This document shows positions 35,206 to 43,378 of a DNA stretch of 64,000 nucleotides, in pieces. The notes under the pieces were generated by a model, which had not been told where the DNA came from, did no database searches, and saw only the letters and a list, made by a program, of their open reading frames with translations. The position numbers and the translations under genes are program-made. Source of the stretch: Cupriavidus basilensis (GTDB lineage: Bacteria > Pseudomonadota > Gammaproteobacteria > Burkholderiales > Burkholderiaceae); assembly GCF_000832305.1 (NCBI RefSeq), contig NZ_CP010536.1, positions 3,968,001-4,032,000 of the forward strand. The letters are read 5' to 3'. How positions within the stretch are numbered: the first letter of the stretch is position 1; the number at the start of each line of letters is the position of its first letter.

Positions 35206-36726
35206 TCAGACCTCAAACCGCACCCCCTGCGCCAGCGGCAGCGCATCCCCATAGTTCACGGTATTGGTAGCGCGCCGCATATACCCCTTCCAGGCGTCCG
35301 AGCCGGATTCGCGCCCGCCGCCAGTCGCCTTCTCACCACCGAACGCACCGCCAATCTCCGCCCCGCTGGTGCCGATGTTCACATTGGCAATGCCGCAATC
35401 GCTGCCGCTTGCCGACATGAAGCGTTCCGCCTCGCGCAGCGACTCGGTGAAGATGCAGGACGACAAGCCATGCTCCGACGCATTGTTCAGCGCGATGGCT
35501 TCGTCCAGCGTGGTGTACGGCATCACGTAGAGAATCGGCGCGAAGGTTTCGCTCAGCATCGTCTCGTGCTGGCGATCGGTCAGCACCAGCGCGGGCCGCA
35601 CGTACTCGGCATTGGGGTACTTTTCGGCCAGCACGCGTTCGCCGCCGTGCACGGTGTTGCCATGCTCGCGGCAGCGCAGCAGCGCGGCGGCCATGGCGGC
35701 GCCCGCGGCGCCATCGATCAGCGGACCGACCAGCGTTGTCTCGGCCAGCGGGTCGCCCACCGGCAGGCGGCCGAACACCTGGATCAGGCGCGTGGTAACG
35801 GCCTCCAGCACGTCGACATGCACGAAGGCGCGGCGCAGCGACGTGCAGCGCTGCCCGGCCGTGCCCGCCGCCGAGAAGGTCATGGCGCGCACGGCGAGTT
35901 CGAGATCGGCCGAGGGCGCGATGATCGCGGCATTGTTGCCGCCGAGCTCCAGGATGGCGCGCTTGAACCGCTCGGCGCAAGCGATGCCCACGGCGCGGCC
36001 CATGCGGGTGGAGCCGGTGGCGCTCACCAGCCGCACGGCGGCGTGTTCCACCAGATGCTGGCCCAGCGCCGGGCCGCCCGAGAGCACGGTGGCGATGCCA
36101 ACGTGCTGTGGCGCGGCAATCTCCAGCACGCCGTCAAGCAGGCTCTGCATGGCCAGCGCGGTGAGAGGCGTTTTCTCCGACGGTTTCCAGATCACGCCAT
36201 TGCCGCACACCAGCGCCAGCGCCGCATTCCAGGCCCAGACCGCCACCGGGAAATTGAAGGCCGAGATCACGCCGCATAGGCCATAGGGATGCCAGGTCTC
36301 GCGCATCGCATGCTGGGGCCGCTCCGAGGCAATGGTAAGGCCATGCAACTGGCGCGACAGACCGACGGCGAAGTCGCAGATGTCGATCATCTCCTGCACC
36401 TCGCCTAGCCCTTCCTGCAGGATCTTGCCGGCCTCCAGCGAGACCAGTTCGCCGAGATGCTTCTTGTGTTCGCGCAGCACTTCGCCAAAGCGCCGCACCA
36501 CCTCGCCGCGCACTGGCGCAGGCACCAGCGCCCAGCTGGCTTGCATCACGCGGGCGCGTTCGATACGTGCATCGGCCTCGGCTAGGCTGCAGGCGGGCAA
36601 GTGCCCGAATGCCTCGCCATCGATCGGCGAGCGCACCGGCAAGGCGCCGGTGGGGCCTTCGCCGTCGCGCCACGGCGGCGTCAGCCCGATGGCCTGCCAG
36701 CAGGCCGCGAATTCCTTTGCTTTCAT
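35206..36726 (-). CDS. amaB: Aldehyde dehydrogenase, ALDH7/AmaB type (piperideine-6-carboxylate dehydrogenase)
   Basis: 506-residue NAD-dependent dehydrogenase of the ALDH7 (antiquitin) group. The catalytic cysteine is in GTAGQRCTSLRR and the base glutamate in ILELGGNNAAI; the substrate-fitting NIGTSGAEIGGAFGGEK is typical of ALDH7. AmaB oxidises 2-aminoadipate 6-semialdehyde (in equilibrium with piperideine-6-carboxylate) to 2-aminoadipate. Its start overlaps the stop of a lysine-dehydrogenase-like gene by four bases (ATGA), and together they could turn lysine into aminoadipate in two steps. The functional call rests on family plus this pairing. Confidence 0.85.
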   Translation of the reverse strand: MKAKEFAACWQAIGLTPPWRDGEGPTGALPVRSPIDGEAFGHLPACSLAEADARIERARVMQASWALVPAPVRGEVVRRFGEVLREHKKHLGELVSLEAGKILQEGLGEVQEMIDICDFAVGLSRQLHGLTIASERPQHAMRETWHPYGLCGVISAFNFPVAVWAWNAALALVCGNGVIWKPSEKTPLTALAMQSLLDGVLEIAAPQHVGIATVLSGGPALGQHLVEHAAVRLVSATGSTRMGRAVGIACAERFKRAILELGGNNAAIIAPSADLELAVRAMTFSAAGTAGQRCTSLRRAFVHVDVLEAVTTRLIQVFGRLPVGDPLAETTLVGPLIDGAAGAAMAAALLRCREHGNTVHGGERVLAEKYPNAEYVRPALVLTDRQHETMLSETFAPILYVMPYTTLDEAIALNNASEHGLSSCIFTESLREAERFMSASGSDCGIANVNIGTSGAEIGGAFGGEKATGGGRESGSDAWKGYMRRATNTVNYGDALPLAQGVRFEV

Positions 36727-37928
36727 ACCGTTGCCTCTTGAAGCGGATGACGGGTGTAGTGCCGGCCGAAACGGTTGGCCAGGAAAACGTCCAGCGGCAT
36801 CGCCTCTTGCGCAACGAAGCCGGCCTGTGGCAATTCGCCGTTGGCGACCAGATCCAGCGCGGTGCAGATGCCGGCCGCCGTGGTGAGCTGGATCGCATTG
36901 ACGTGCCCCGCAACCGTATCCGCGCCACCGATGCGCGCCGAGAACGACGCCTGTGTCAGCGGCCCGCGCCCGCCTTTGCCACCGCTGGCGGCATAACCAG
37001 TGGCACTGGCGAACACGATCACCACATCCTGCTGCGTGGCGGGGATCGCGCTCTCGAAGATCTCGCGCATCCAGTCGCGGCGCTCGCGCAGGCGCAGGTC
37101 GTTGAGCAGCAGCTTCATCACCGCGCAGTGGCCCGGATAGCGGATCGACTTGTAGTCCACGCCGCGCGCCCGGCCCGCCAGCGTCTCGGGCAAGGTGCCA
37201 AGCCCTCCTGAAGTATTAAAGGCTTCGTACTCGATGCCGTCCAGCGCAAAGCTCTCCAGCCCTTCCAGCGCCGGCACTTCCACGCGGCGGCCATCGACGA
37301 TGGCCTCGCACGGGTTGCAGTATTCGTTGATCAGGCCTTCGGTGCTCCAGGTCAGGTTGTACTTGAGCGCATTGCTCGGGTAGCGTGGCAGCGCGCCAAC
37401 GCGCATCTTCAAGTCGAGCAGTTCGCCACCGCCGCGCAGGAAGCGCTGGGCAAGGTCATTGCCGACCACACCGATAAAGCCGGGCGCCAGCCCGCATTGC
37501 GGCATCAGCACGCAGCGCGCGCCCTCGGCCAGGCGGCGAATGGCGTGGGTGGCGGCAACGTCTTCGGTCAGGTCGAAGTAATGCACGCCAAGGCTGGCCG
37601 CCACCGTGGCCACGCCGACCGCGGCATGGAATGGCAGTGCGTTGAGCACGGCCTGCGCGCCGCCGAGCAGCCGGGCGCAATCCTCGGTCTGGCCCGGGTC
37701 GCCGACGCGCACGGCGATGCCCTGCGGCACGCCCTCGAGGTGGGTGGGCTCGCGGTCCACCAGGGTCACGCGGTAGTCGCCGCTGTCATGCAGCATGACG
37801 GCGATGGTGCGGCCGATCTTGCCCGCACCCAGCACGACCACGCGCATCGGCGTCTGCCTGGCTTGGGTGTTCTGTCCAGTGCGCTGTCCAGTTTGGTCCA
37901 GATGGCCGGTTGGCGTCATGCAGGTCAT
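36723..37928 (-). CDS. Saccharopine dehydrogenase family protein, likely L-lysine 6-dehydrogenase
   Basis: About 400 residues. The N-terminal Rossmann motif RVVVLGAGKIGRTIAVML starts the NAD-binding domain, and the family run PQCGLAPGFIGVVGNDLAQR is present. The fold is shared by saccharopine reductases and lysine 6-dehydrogenase; the adjacent AmaB-type gene favours lysine 6-dehydrogenase, which forms aminoadipate semialdehyde directly. Three ATGs near the start are possible (37940, 37928, 37847); AGGG just before 37928 makes it my choice. A Lrp/AsnC gene is divergent, 170-180 bases away, and is the probable regulator. Confidence 0.8.
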   Translation of the reverse strand: MTCMTPTGHLDQTGQRTGQNTQARQTPMRVVVLGAGKIGRTIAVMLHDSGDYRVTLVDREPTHLEGVPQGIAVRVGDPGQTEDCARLLGGAQAVLNALPFHAAVGVATVAASLGVHYFDLTEDVAATHAIRRLAEGARCVLMPQCGLAPGFIGVVGNDLAQRFLRGGGELLDLKMRVGALPRYPSNALKYNLTWSTEGLINEYCNPCEAIVDGRRVEVPALEGLESFALDGIEYEAFNTSGGLGTLPETLAGRARGVDYKSIRYPGHCAVMKLLLNDLRLRERRDWMREIFESAIPATQQDVVIVFASATGYAASGGKGGRGPLTQASFSARIGGADTVAGHVNAIQLTTAAGICTALDLVANGELPQAGFVAQEAMPLDVFLANRFGRHYTRHPLQEATV

Positions 37929-38029
37929 GATGTCCCTCATGGAAGTGATTCAGCGGAGCGAGCCCATAGCTGAAGTATGGTTGCGGGCACAGGCAGAATG
38001 AAGGAACAAGATTGACGAAAAGGCCTCAC

Positions 38030-38041
38030 AATCGAACGATT
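38030..38041. promoter_or_regulatory. Palindrome between divergent lysine genes, possible Lrp operator
   Basis: AATCGAACGATT is a perfect 12-base palindrome in the 167-base gap between the lysine-dehydrogenase and Lrp genes. A second CGATCG palindrome lies about 20 bases further. TTGACG at 38012 could be a -35 element. Confidence 0.4.
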
Positions 38042-38107
38042 AGACGAGACCAACGATCGAGTCGACGAAACACCGGCATTTGACCCGCCCGCAGCCCTAG
38101 CCCGCCC

Positions 38108-38557
38108 ATGACCGAACTCGACCAGACCGACCGCCACCTGCTCGCCCTGCTGCAGGCCAACGCACGCGAGAATGCCGCCAATCTCGCGCGCAAGCTCGGC
38201 ATTGCCCGCACCACCGTGGTGGCGCGCATTGCGCGGCTGGAGCGCGATGGCGTGATCGCCGGCTACGGCGTGCGGTTGGGCAAGGAAATGGAAGACAACG
38301 CCATCCTGGCGTTCTGCGGCATGTCGGTGATGCCAAAGTGCGCGCCCGCGGTAGTGCGGGCGCTGCAGCGCTTTCCCGAGATCGAGGAGCTGAACTCGGT
38401 CAGCGGCCCGGTGGACTACATGGCGGTGATCCGCTGCGACACCCATGCCCGGCTGGACAAGCTGCTGGACGAAATCGGCGCGCTGGATGGCGTCAACCAC
38501 ACCACCACCTCGATCGTGCTGGCGCGCAAGATCGACCGGCGCCGCGCCGCGGGCTGA
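38108..38557 (+). CDS. Lrp/AsnC-family transcriptional regulator
   Basis: 149 residues: an N-terminal winged helix-turn-helix (LDQTDRHLLALLQANAREN, then RKLGIARTTVVARIARLERD) and a C-terminal RAM ligand-binding domain. It is divergent from the lysine-dehydrogenase/AmaB operon, the classic position for a local activator that senses the substrate amino acid. Lysine or a breakdown product is therefore a likely effector; that is inference. Full length, no oddities. Confidence 0.9.
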   Translation: MTELDQTDRHLLALLQANARENAANLARKLGIARTTVVARIARLERDGVIAGYGVRLGKEMEDNAILAFCGMSVMPKCAPAVVRALQRFPEIEELNSVSGPVDYMAVIRCDTHARLDKLLDEIGALDGVNHTTTSIVLARKIDRRRAAG

Positions 38558-38659
38558 GCCAGCGGCGCGCGCAAAAGGCTTATGCTGCACAAGCTGGCAG
38601 CCAGCCCGGCGTAGTTAGTTGGGCACCCCGAAGACCATCCCGATCAGGAGAGCAAGACG

Positions 38660-39469
38660 ATGAGCAATCGCATTCGAGTCGCCGTGGGCGGCGTGACCGG
38701 CTGGGCCGGCGGCGAACTGGCGCGCGGCGTGGCGCACGCGGACGACATGACGCTGGTGGCCGGGCTGTCGCGCGGCGCGGCCGGCCAGGCCCTGGCGGCA
38801 CTGACCGCGCACAAGGGCACGCCGGGCGTGGCGGTGGCCAGCATCGACGAGCTGGCGCAGGGCGCGTTCGACGTCTATGTGGAATACACCAAGCCGGACA
38901 TTGCCAAGCGCAACATCCTGCAAGCGCTGGCCAAGGGCGCGCACGTGGTGGTGGGCACCTCCGGGCTATCCGACGAGGACTATGCCGAGATCGATGCCGC
39001 CGCGCGCCAGGCCCGGCGCGGCGTGCTGGCCTGCGGCAACTTTGCCATCACCGTGGTGCTGCTGCAGAAGTTCGCCGAGATGGCCGCGCGCCACCTGGAG
39101 CACTGGGAAATCATCGACTACGCCAAGGCCGGCAAGATCGACGTGCCATCCGGCACCGTGCGCGAGCTGGCGTATCGGCTGGGACAGGTCCGCGAGGCCA
39201 GGCAGGCGGTGCCCATCGACCAGGTCAAGGGCCCGAAGGAGACACGTGGCGCAACGATGTCCGGCAGCCAGGTGCACGCCGTGCGCCTGCCGGGCTATCA
39301 GTTGGGCGTGGAGGTGATCTTCGGCGCCGACGGGCAGCGCCTGCATCTGAAGCATGAGTCCGGCGACGGCTCCAAGCCCTATGTCTCGGGCGCCCTGCTG
39401 GCAATCCGCAAGGTGCATGCCTTGACCGGGCTGGTACGCGGGCTGGACAAGGTGATGGAAGGGCTTTGA
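38660..39469 (+). CDS. DapB-family dihydrodipicolinate reductase-like protein, non-canonical
   Basis: 269 residues with the DapB fold: nucleotide motif VAVGGVTGWAGGELARGV, VVGTSGLSDEDY and GNFAITVVLLQKFAEMAA, ending in the C-terminal DapB domain. Canonical DapB has an E(L/I)HH-x-x-K-x-DAPSGTA active site; here the region reads EIIDYAKAGKIDVPSGT, so the histidine pair is missing while the lysine and PSGT remain. GWAG also replaces the usual GRMG. A changed substrate is likely. It follows the Lrp gene on the same strand, 102 bases apart, beside lysine catabolic genes, so a role with a cyclic lysine-derived imine is possible. It has a good GAGAG ribosome site. Confidence 0.8.
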   Translation: MSNRIRVAVGGVTGWAGGELARGVAHADDMTLVAGLSRGAAGQALAALTAHKGTPGVAVASIDELAQGAFDVYVEYTKPDIAKRNILQALAKGAHVVVGTSGLSDEDYAEIDAAARQARRGVLACGNFAITVVLLQKFAEMAARHLEHWEIIDYAKAGKIDVPSGTVRELAYRLGQVREARQAVPIDQVKGPKETRGATMSGSQVHAVRLPGYQLGVEVIFGADGQRLHLKHESGDGSKPYVSGALLAIRKVHALTGLVRGLDKVMEGL

Positions 39470-39519
39470 GGGGCTTTGAGGGGCTTTGCGGCGCGCGCAG
39501 CGCCGCATAGCCACAAGCA

Positions 39520-40188
39520 CTACCAGCTGCCTTCCTTGCCCTTCTTCTCCGCGGCCTTGCCGCCGGGGGCAGCTTGCGGGGCGGACGCCGCCTTGGGGTT
39601 GAGCTGTTGCGCCATCGCGTTGTCCTGGTTGGCCATCAGCACGCGGGCCTGGGGCAGCAGCAGTTCGATGGTGCCGGTATTGGGATCCTCCGGAATGGCG
39701 TAGAGCTCCACGGTCAGCGGCTTTTTCATCCAGCCGGCGTGCGCACTGGTGACGGGCTGGCCGGCCTTGTCCTTCATCTTCACCTGCTCGGAACGAAAGG
39801 GCTTGCCGTAGCGCGCGGTAAGGCTGTCCACCGCGTCTTTCTCGGAGCGCACGCCATCGGTCGGCACGATCACGCCAACCAGCGCATTACCGTCGACAAA
39901 GGCCACCACGTGGGGTCCGTCCATGAAGGCGGGCCGCTTGTCGCGCGGCACGCCAACCTGGCGCATCACGCCATCGCCACGCACTTCGACGCACAGGGCG
40001 GTCACGTCGCGTCCGTCTGGGGTGCGCTTGTCGGCGCAATCGGGCAGCGTGGGCAGCGGGCTGCCGATCTCCAGGCTACCCAGCATCGGCGCCAGTTTGT
40101 CGGCGACGCCATCCTTGGGAGCGGCGCCGGCCCAAGGTGAAACCAGCAGCAGGCTGGCAACGGCCAGCCCGGCGAGGGGGTATTTCAT
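39520..40188 (-). CDS. Periplasmic hypothetical protein
   Basis: 222 residues with a cleavable signal peptide (KYPLAGLAVASLLLVSPWAGA). The mature part has paired cysteines (LPDCADKR and ALCVEV) that could form a disulfide, and the C-terminal tail is low in complexity (Ala, Pro, Lys). I do not recognise the fold. AGGAGT lies just before the ATG at 40188, which fixes the start; in-frame codons upstream are not used. Convergent with the DapB-like gene. Confidence 0.75.
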   Translation of the reverse strand: MKYPLAGLAVASLLLVSPWAGAAPKDGVADKLAPMLGSLEIGSPLPTLPDCADKRTPDGRDVTALCVEVRGDGVMRQVGVPRDKRPAFMDGPHVVAFVDGNALVGVIVPTDGVRSEKDAVDSLTARYGKPFRSEQVKMKDKAGQPVTSAHAGWMKKPLTVELYAIPEDPNTGTIELLLPQARVLMANQDNAMAQQLNPKAASAPQAAPGGKAAEKKGKEGSW

Positions 40189-40284
40189 CCAGACTCCTGA
40201 GATAAGCTCCGGGTTGGAGCGCCCCCTGCACGCGTGGTTCCTGCCACCCGCCACAAGATGGCATGCAGGCACACTGCCGGGGGG

Positions 40285-40581
40285 TTAATGCATCATATTC
40301 ATCACCGCGCTGGCCAGCACCGCCAATACCATCAGCAGCAAGCCCCACAGCAGCAGGCGCGGCACCCGGCTGGGCGGTAACTGCCGCCGCGGCGAGCGCG
40401 CCGACGACGGCAGCGGCGCGCGCTGGCGGGCATGGCCATGCAGGCCACGCGCGTGCCAGACGGTGTCTGGCCCGAGGTCGCGCAACGTAGTGCTTTCCTT
40501 GCCCTGCGGCTTGCGCGGGCTCTGCGACTGCGGCTGCGGGCGCGGTGCGCCGTCACTGCCCGGCGGTCGTTTTGTGGCCAT
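40285..40581 (-). CDS. Small tail-anchored hypothetical protein
   Basis: 98 residues: a hydrophilic Arg/Pro/Gln/Ser-rich part and one C-terminal membrane helix (LLLWGLLLMVLAVLASAVM). A GGGAG site precedes the ATG at 40581, supporting translation from there rather than from upstream in-frame codons. No known family. It could be a tail-anchored protein. It lies between the periplasmic protein and the ClC gene on the same strand. Confidence 0.6.
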   Translation of the reverse strand: MATKRPPGSDGAPRPQPQSQSPRKPQGKESTTLRDLGPDTVWHARGLHGHARQRAPLPSSARSPRRQLPPSRVPRLLLWGLLLMVLAVLASAVMNMMH

Positions 40582-40710
40582 CTGTGCTCCCCGGTTCGTC
40601 GTGCCGGCGCGGATCCTCATGTGCCGCCGGTACACAGCGCCGGGTGCATGGCCCGGGCGCCGCCCATGGTAAGACAAAGCGGCACCGGGCACCATGGCCA
40701 CAGCCTCTGC

Positions 40711-42183
40711 TTATGTGGTGGGGGCCACTTTCCGCGTAGCTGCAAGCGCCTCGCGCCGGAAAGCGTGGCCCACGTGGTGATAGAACGGGTGCGGGCAGAA
40801 CTGGCGTGCCAGGAACGAGGCCAGCAGCGACGAAGCCAGCAGGAACAAGGTGAGGTCCTGCGAGCGCGTCATCTCCATCACGATCACGCTGGCGGTGATG
40901 GGCGCCTGGGTGGCGGCGGCCAGGAAGGCGGCCATCGACACCAGCGCCAGCACGCGTGGCTCGGCCATGGCGCCGAAGAGGTGGCCGACCCAATCCGCCA
41001 CATTGGCGCCGATGCCGGCGCCGATGGCCAGCGATGGCGTAAAGATGCCGCCGGGAATGCCGGCGAAATACGACACCACGGTCGCCGCCAGCTTGGCCAG
41101 GCCGAACCACAGCGTGGCGTGCGGCTCGCCATTGATCAGGCCGGCGGCCTGCTCGTAGCCGGTGCCGAAGGTGGCGCCCCCGGTGGACCAGCCGATCGCC
41201 GCGGCCACCAGGCCGCACACGAACGCCACCTGTACGGGATGCTGCGATGGCCAGGCGCGCAGCCGTGCCGGCATCAGCGCGGGCACGCCGCCGCTGAGCA
41301 GCTTGGCAAACAGGCCGCCCAGCACGCCGTTGACCAGGGCGCACAGCAGTACCGGCCCCCAGGCATCGTGCAGCGCGAGGATCGGCGTCTTGACGCTGAA
41401 ATAGGGATTGTTGCCAAGCATCGCCAGCGAGAGAAAGCCTGCTGTCAGCACGCCTGACAGCACCAGCCGGTCCCAGCGCACGGCGGTGCCGCGGCCGAGT
41501 TCCTCGATGGCGAACACCACGCCCGCCAGCGGCGTATTGAAGGCGGCGGCCAGGCCCCCGGCAGCGCCAGCGGCGATCAGCGCGTTGGGATGAAAGCCGA
41601 TGCGAAAGCGCAGCTTCTCGTGGCACCAGCGTCCCCAGGCGAGCATGGCCGCGGCGCCAACCTGCACCGATGGCCCTTCGCGGCCGATGGAGGCGCCCGC
41701 CAGCAGCCCGCCAGTGGTCAGCAGCACTTTCCACATTGACTGGCGGAACGACACCAGCAGGGTCTGCGCCGGCCCGGCCGGGGGCAGGCCGAATGCGGCG
41801 ATCACCTGCGGGATGCCGCTGCCGCGCGCCTGCGGCGCCAGGCGGATGGTGAGCCAGCGCAGCGCGGCCAGCCCGAACGGCAGCAGCACAAAGGCCAGCC
41901 AGGGCGTGGCTGCTGTCAGGTGCGCGTTCCAGCGCAGGGCCACCTCGGCAATCCAGGCGAAGATCAGGGAGAACAGCGCCACGCAGCCGGCGCCGCACAT
42001 GAAGACAGCGTAGCGTAGCGTGGTGCGGGAGATACGCCACATCTGGCGCGACTTGCGGCCCGCGGCCATGCGAGCGCGGCGGCGCAGCGCGCGCAGCCGG
42101 TTGTGCTCGGAGGCCAGCCCGGAAACGTCGTCAGGATCGGACGGCTCGGGAGCTTGGCTGCGATTTGGCGTAACGTCGTTCAT
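40711..42183 (-). CDS. ClC-family chloride channel/transporter
   Basis: 490-residue polytopic membrane protein. The ClC selectivity motifs are all readable: GSGIPQ, GREGPSVQ (with the gating glutamate), and GIFTPSLAIGA. Presence of the gating glutamate in GREGP suits both channel and proton-coupled exchanger types. A second, proton-side glutamate is not obvious to me, so exchanger activity is uncertain. I start at 42183 (MNDVTPNRS). It is a single gene with no evident partner. Confidence 0.92.
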   Translation of the reverse strand: MNDVTPNRSQAPEPSDPDDVSGLASEHNRLRALRRRARMAAGRKSRQMWRISRTTLRYAVFMCGAGCVALFSLIFAWIAEVALRWNAHLTAATPWLAFVLLPFGLAALRWLTIRLAPQARGSGIPQVIAAFGLPPAGPAQTLLVSFRQSMWKVLLTTGGLLAGASIGREGPSVQVGAAAMLAWGRWCHEKLRFRIGFHPNALIAAGAAGGLAAAFNTPLAGVVFAIEELGRGTAVRWDRLVLSGVLTAGFLSLAMLGNNPYFSVKTPILALHDAWGPVLLCALVNGVLGGLFAKLLSGGVPALMPARLRAWPSQHPVQVAFVCGLVAAAIGWSTGGATFGTGYEQAAGLINGEPHATLWFGLAKLAATVVSYFAGIPGGIFTPSLAIGAGIGANVADWVGHLFGAMAEPRVLALVSMAAFLAAATQAPITASVIVMEMTRSQDLTLFLLASSLLASFLARQFCPHPFYHHVGHAFRREALAATRKVAPTT

Positions 42184-42312
42184 GGAGCGGCAGGCGTGGG
42201 CGAAGAAACGCCGCGACAAGCCCGAGGGCCGGATTCATCACGGCGTGATGGAACTATACGCCGATCGCCGCCGGGCATGCCGCGCACAAAGTGCGCGCCA
42301 GGAGCCCCTGGC

Positions 42313-43290
42313 TCAGTCCAGGCTGATGTTGTTGGCGCGGATGACCTTGCCCCAATGCTCGCGATCCGCCTCCACGTAGCGGTCGATCTCGGCCTGGGTG
42401 CGCGGCGGCTGGATCACCAGTCCCAGTGCGCTGAAGGTCGCCCGGAAATGCGGATCCTTGAGGACCTGCGCGGCCGCGGCCTGCAGCTTTTCCACCACGT
42501 CCGGCGGTGTCTGCGCCGGCACGGCGAGCCCGAACCAGGTTGCCGCCTGGAAGTTGGGATAGCCGCTTTCGGCCACGGTCGGCACGTTGGGCAGCACGTC
42601 CAGCCGGGTACGGCCGGTCACCGCCAGCGCGCGAAGCTTGCCGCCCTTGATGTGGGGCAGCGAGGTGCTGACCACATCCACCATCAGTTGCACATCGTTG
42701 GCGAGCAGCGCCGATAGTGCCGGCGCGCTGCCGTTGTACGGCACATGGGTGACCGAGATCCCGAGTTCGGTCTTGAGCATTTCGGTAGCGAGCTGCAGCG
42801 CGTTGCCCAGGCCGACCGAGGCGTAGTTGAGCTTGCCGCCGCTGGCCTTGGCATAGGCAGCGAACTCGCGGATATTGGTCGCCGGCACCTGGCTGTTGGT
42901 CACCACCACCAGCGGCGCCTCCGCACCAACGGTGAAGATCCGGAAATCGCGCGGCGGATCGTAGGCGATCTTCTTGTAGAGCATCGGGTTGAGCACCATG
43001 CTGCCGTTGGTGGCCAGCACCATGGTGTAGCCATCGGCGGGTGCGCGCGCCACGCTTTGCGTGCCGATCATGGTGGCGGCGCCAGGGCGGTTCTCCACCA
43101 CCACCGTCTGCTTGAGCACGCGGCTCATGCCATCGGCCAGCCCGCGCCCGAACTGGTCGGTGGAGCCGCCCGGCGTATAGGGCACCACCAGCTTGATGGG
43201 GCGATCGGGATAGGCGGCAGCGGCCAGTTGCGAACAGGCGAAGACGGCGGCGCCGGCCCAGGCGCGCCATCCGGTTTTCCAGCTATGCAT
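42313..43290 (-). CDS. Bug-family tripartite tricarboxylate transporter binding protein
   Basis: 325-residue periplasmic solute-binding protein. The signal peptide (residues 1-25, ending AAAAYPDRP) and the mature start YPDRPIKLVVPYTPGGSTD are typical for the Bug family, which binds carboxylates such as tricarboxylates, nicotinate or aromatic acids. It is downstream of an acyl-CoA ligase and SDR on the same strand, so its ligand may be the acid activated by that ligase. Membrane TctAB components are not encoded here, as is common for Bug genes in this group. Confidence 0.92.
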   Translation of the reverse strand: MHSWKTGWRAWAGAAVFACSQLAAAAYPDRPIKLVVPYTPGGSTDQFGRGLADGMSRVLKQTVVVENRPGAATMIGTQSVARAPADGYTMVLATNGSMVLNPMLYKKIAYDPPRDFRIFTVGAEAPLVVVTNSQVPATNIREFAAYAKASGGKLNYASVGLGNALQLATEMLKTELGISVTHVPYNGSAPALSALLANDVQLMVDVVSTSLPHIKGGKLRALAVTGRTRLDVLPNVPTVAESGYPNFQAATWFGLAVPAQTPPDVVEKLQAAAAQVLKDPHFRATFSALGLVIQPPRTQAEIDRYVEADREHWGKVIRANNISLD

Positions 43291-43321
43291 TGCGTAGTCT
43301 CCTTGGCGTTTTTTGACGTCT

Positions 43322-43377
43322 GGTGTTCGGTACTCGGTACTCGGTACTCGGCATCCGGCATTCGGTGCCCGGTGCGG
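43322..43377. repeat. Heptanucleotide tandem repeat, eight degenerate units
   Basis: Units of seven bases: GGTGTTC, three identical GGTACTC, then GGCATCC, GGCATTC, GGTGCCC and GGTGCGG. It fills the gap between the ligase stop and the Bug gene. Confidence 0.7.
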
Positions 43378-43378
43378 C

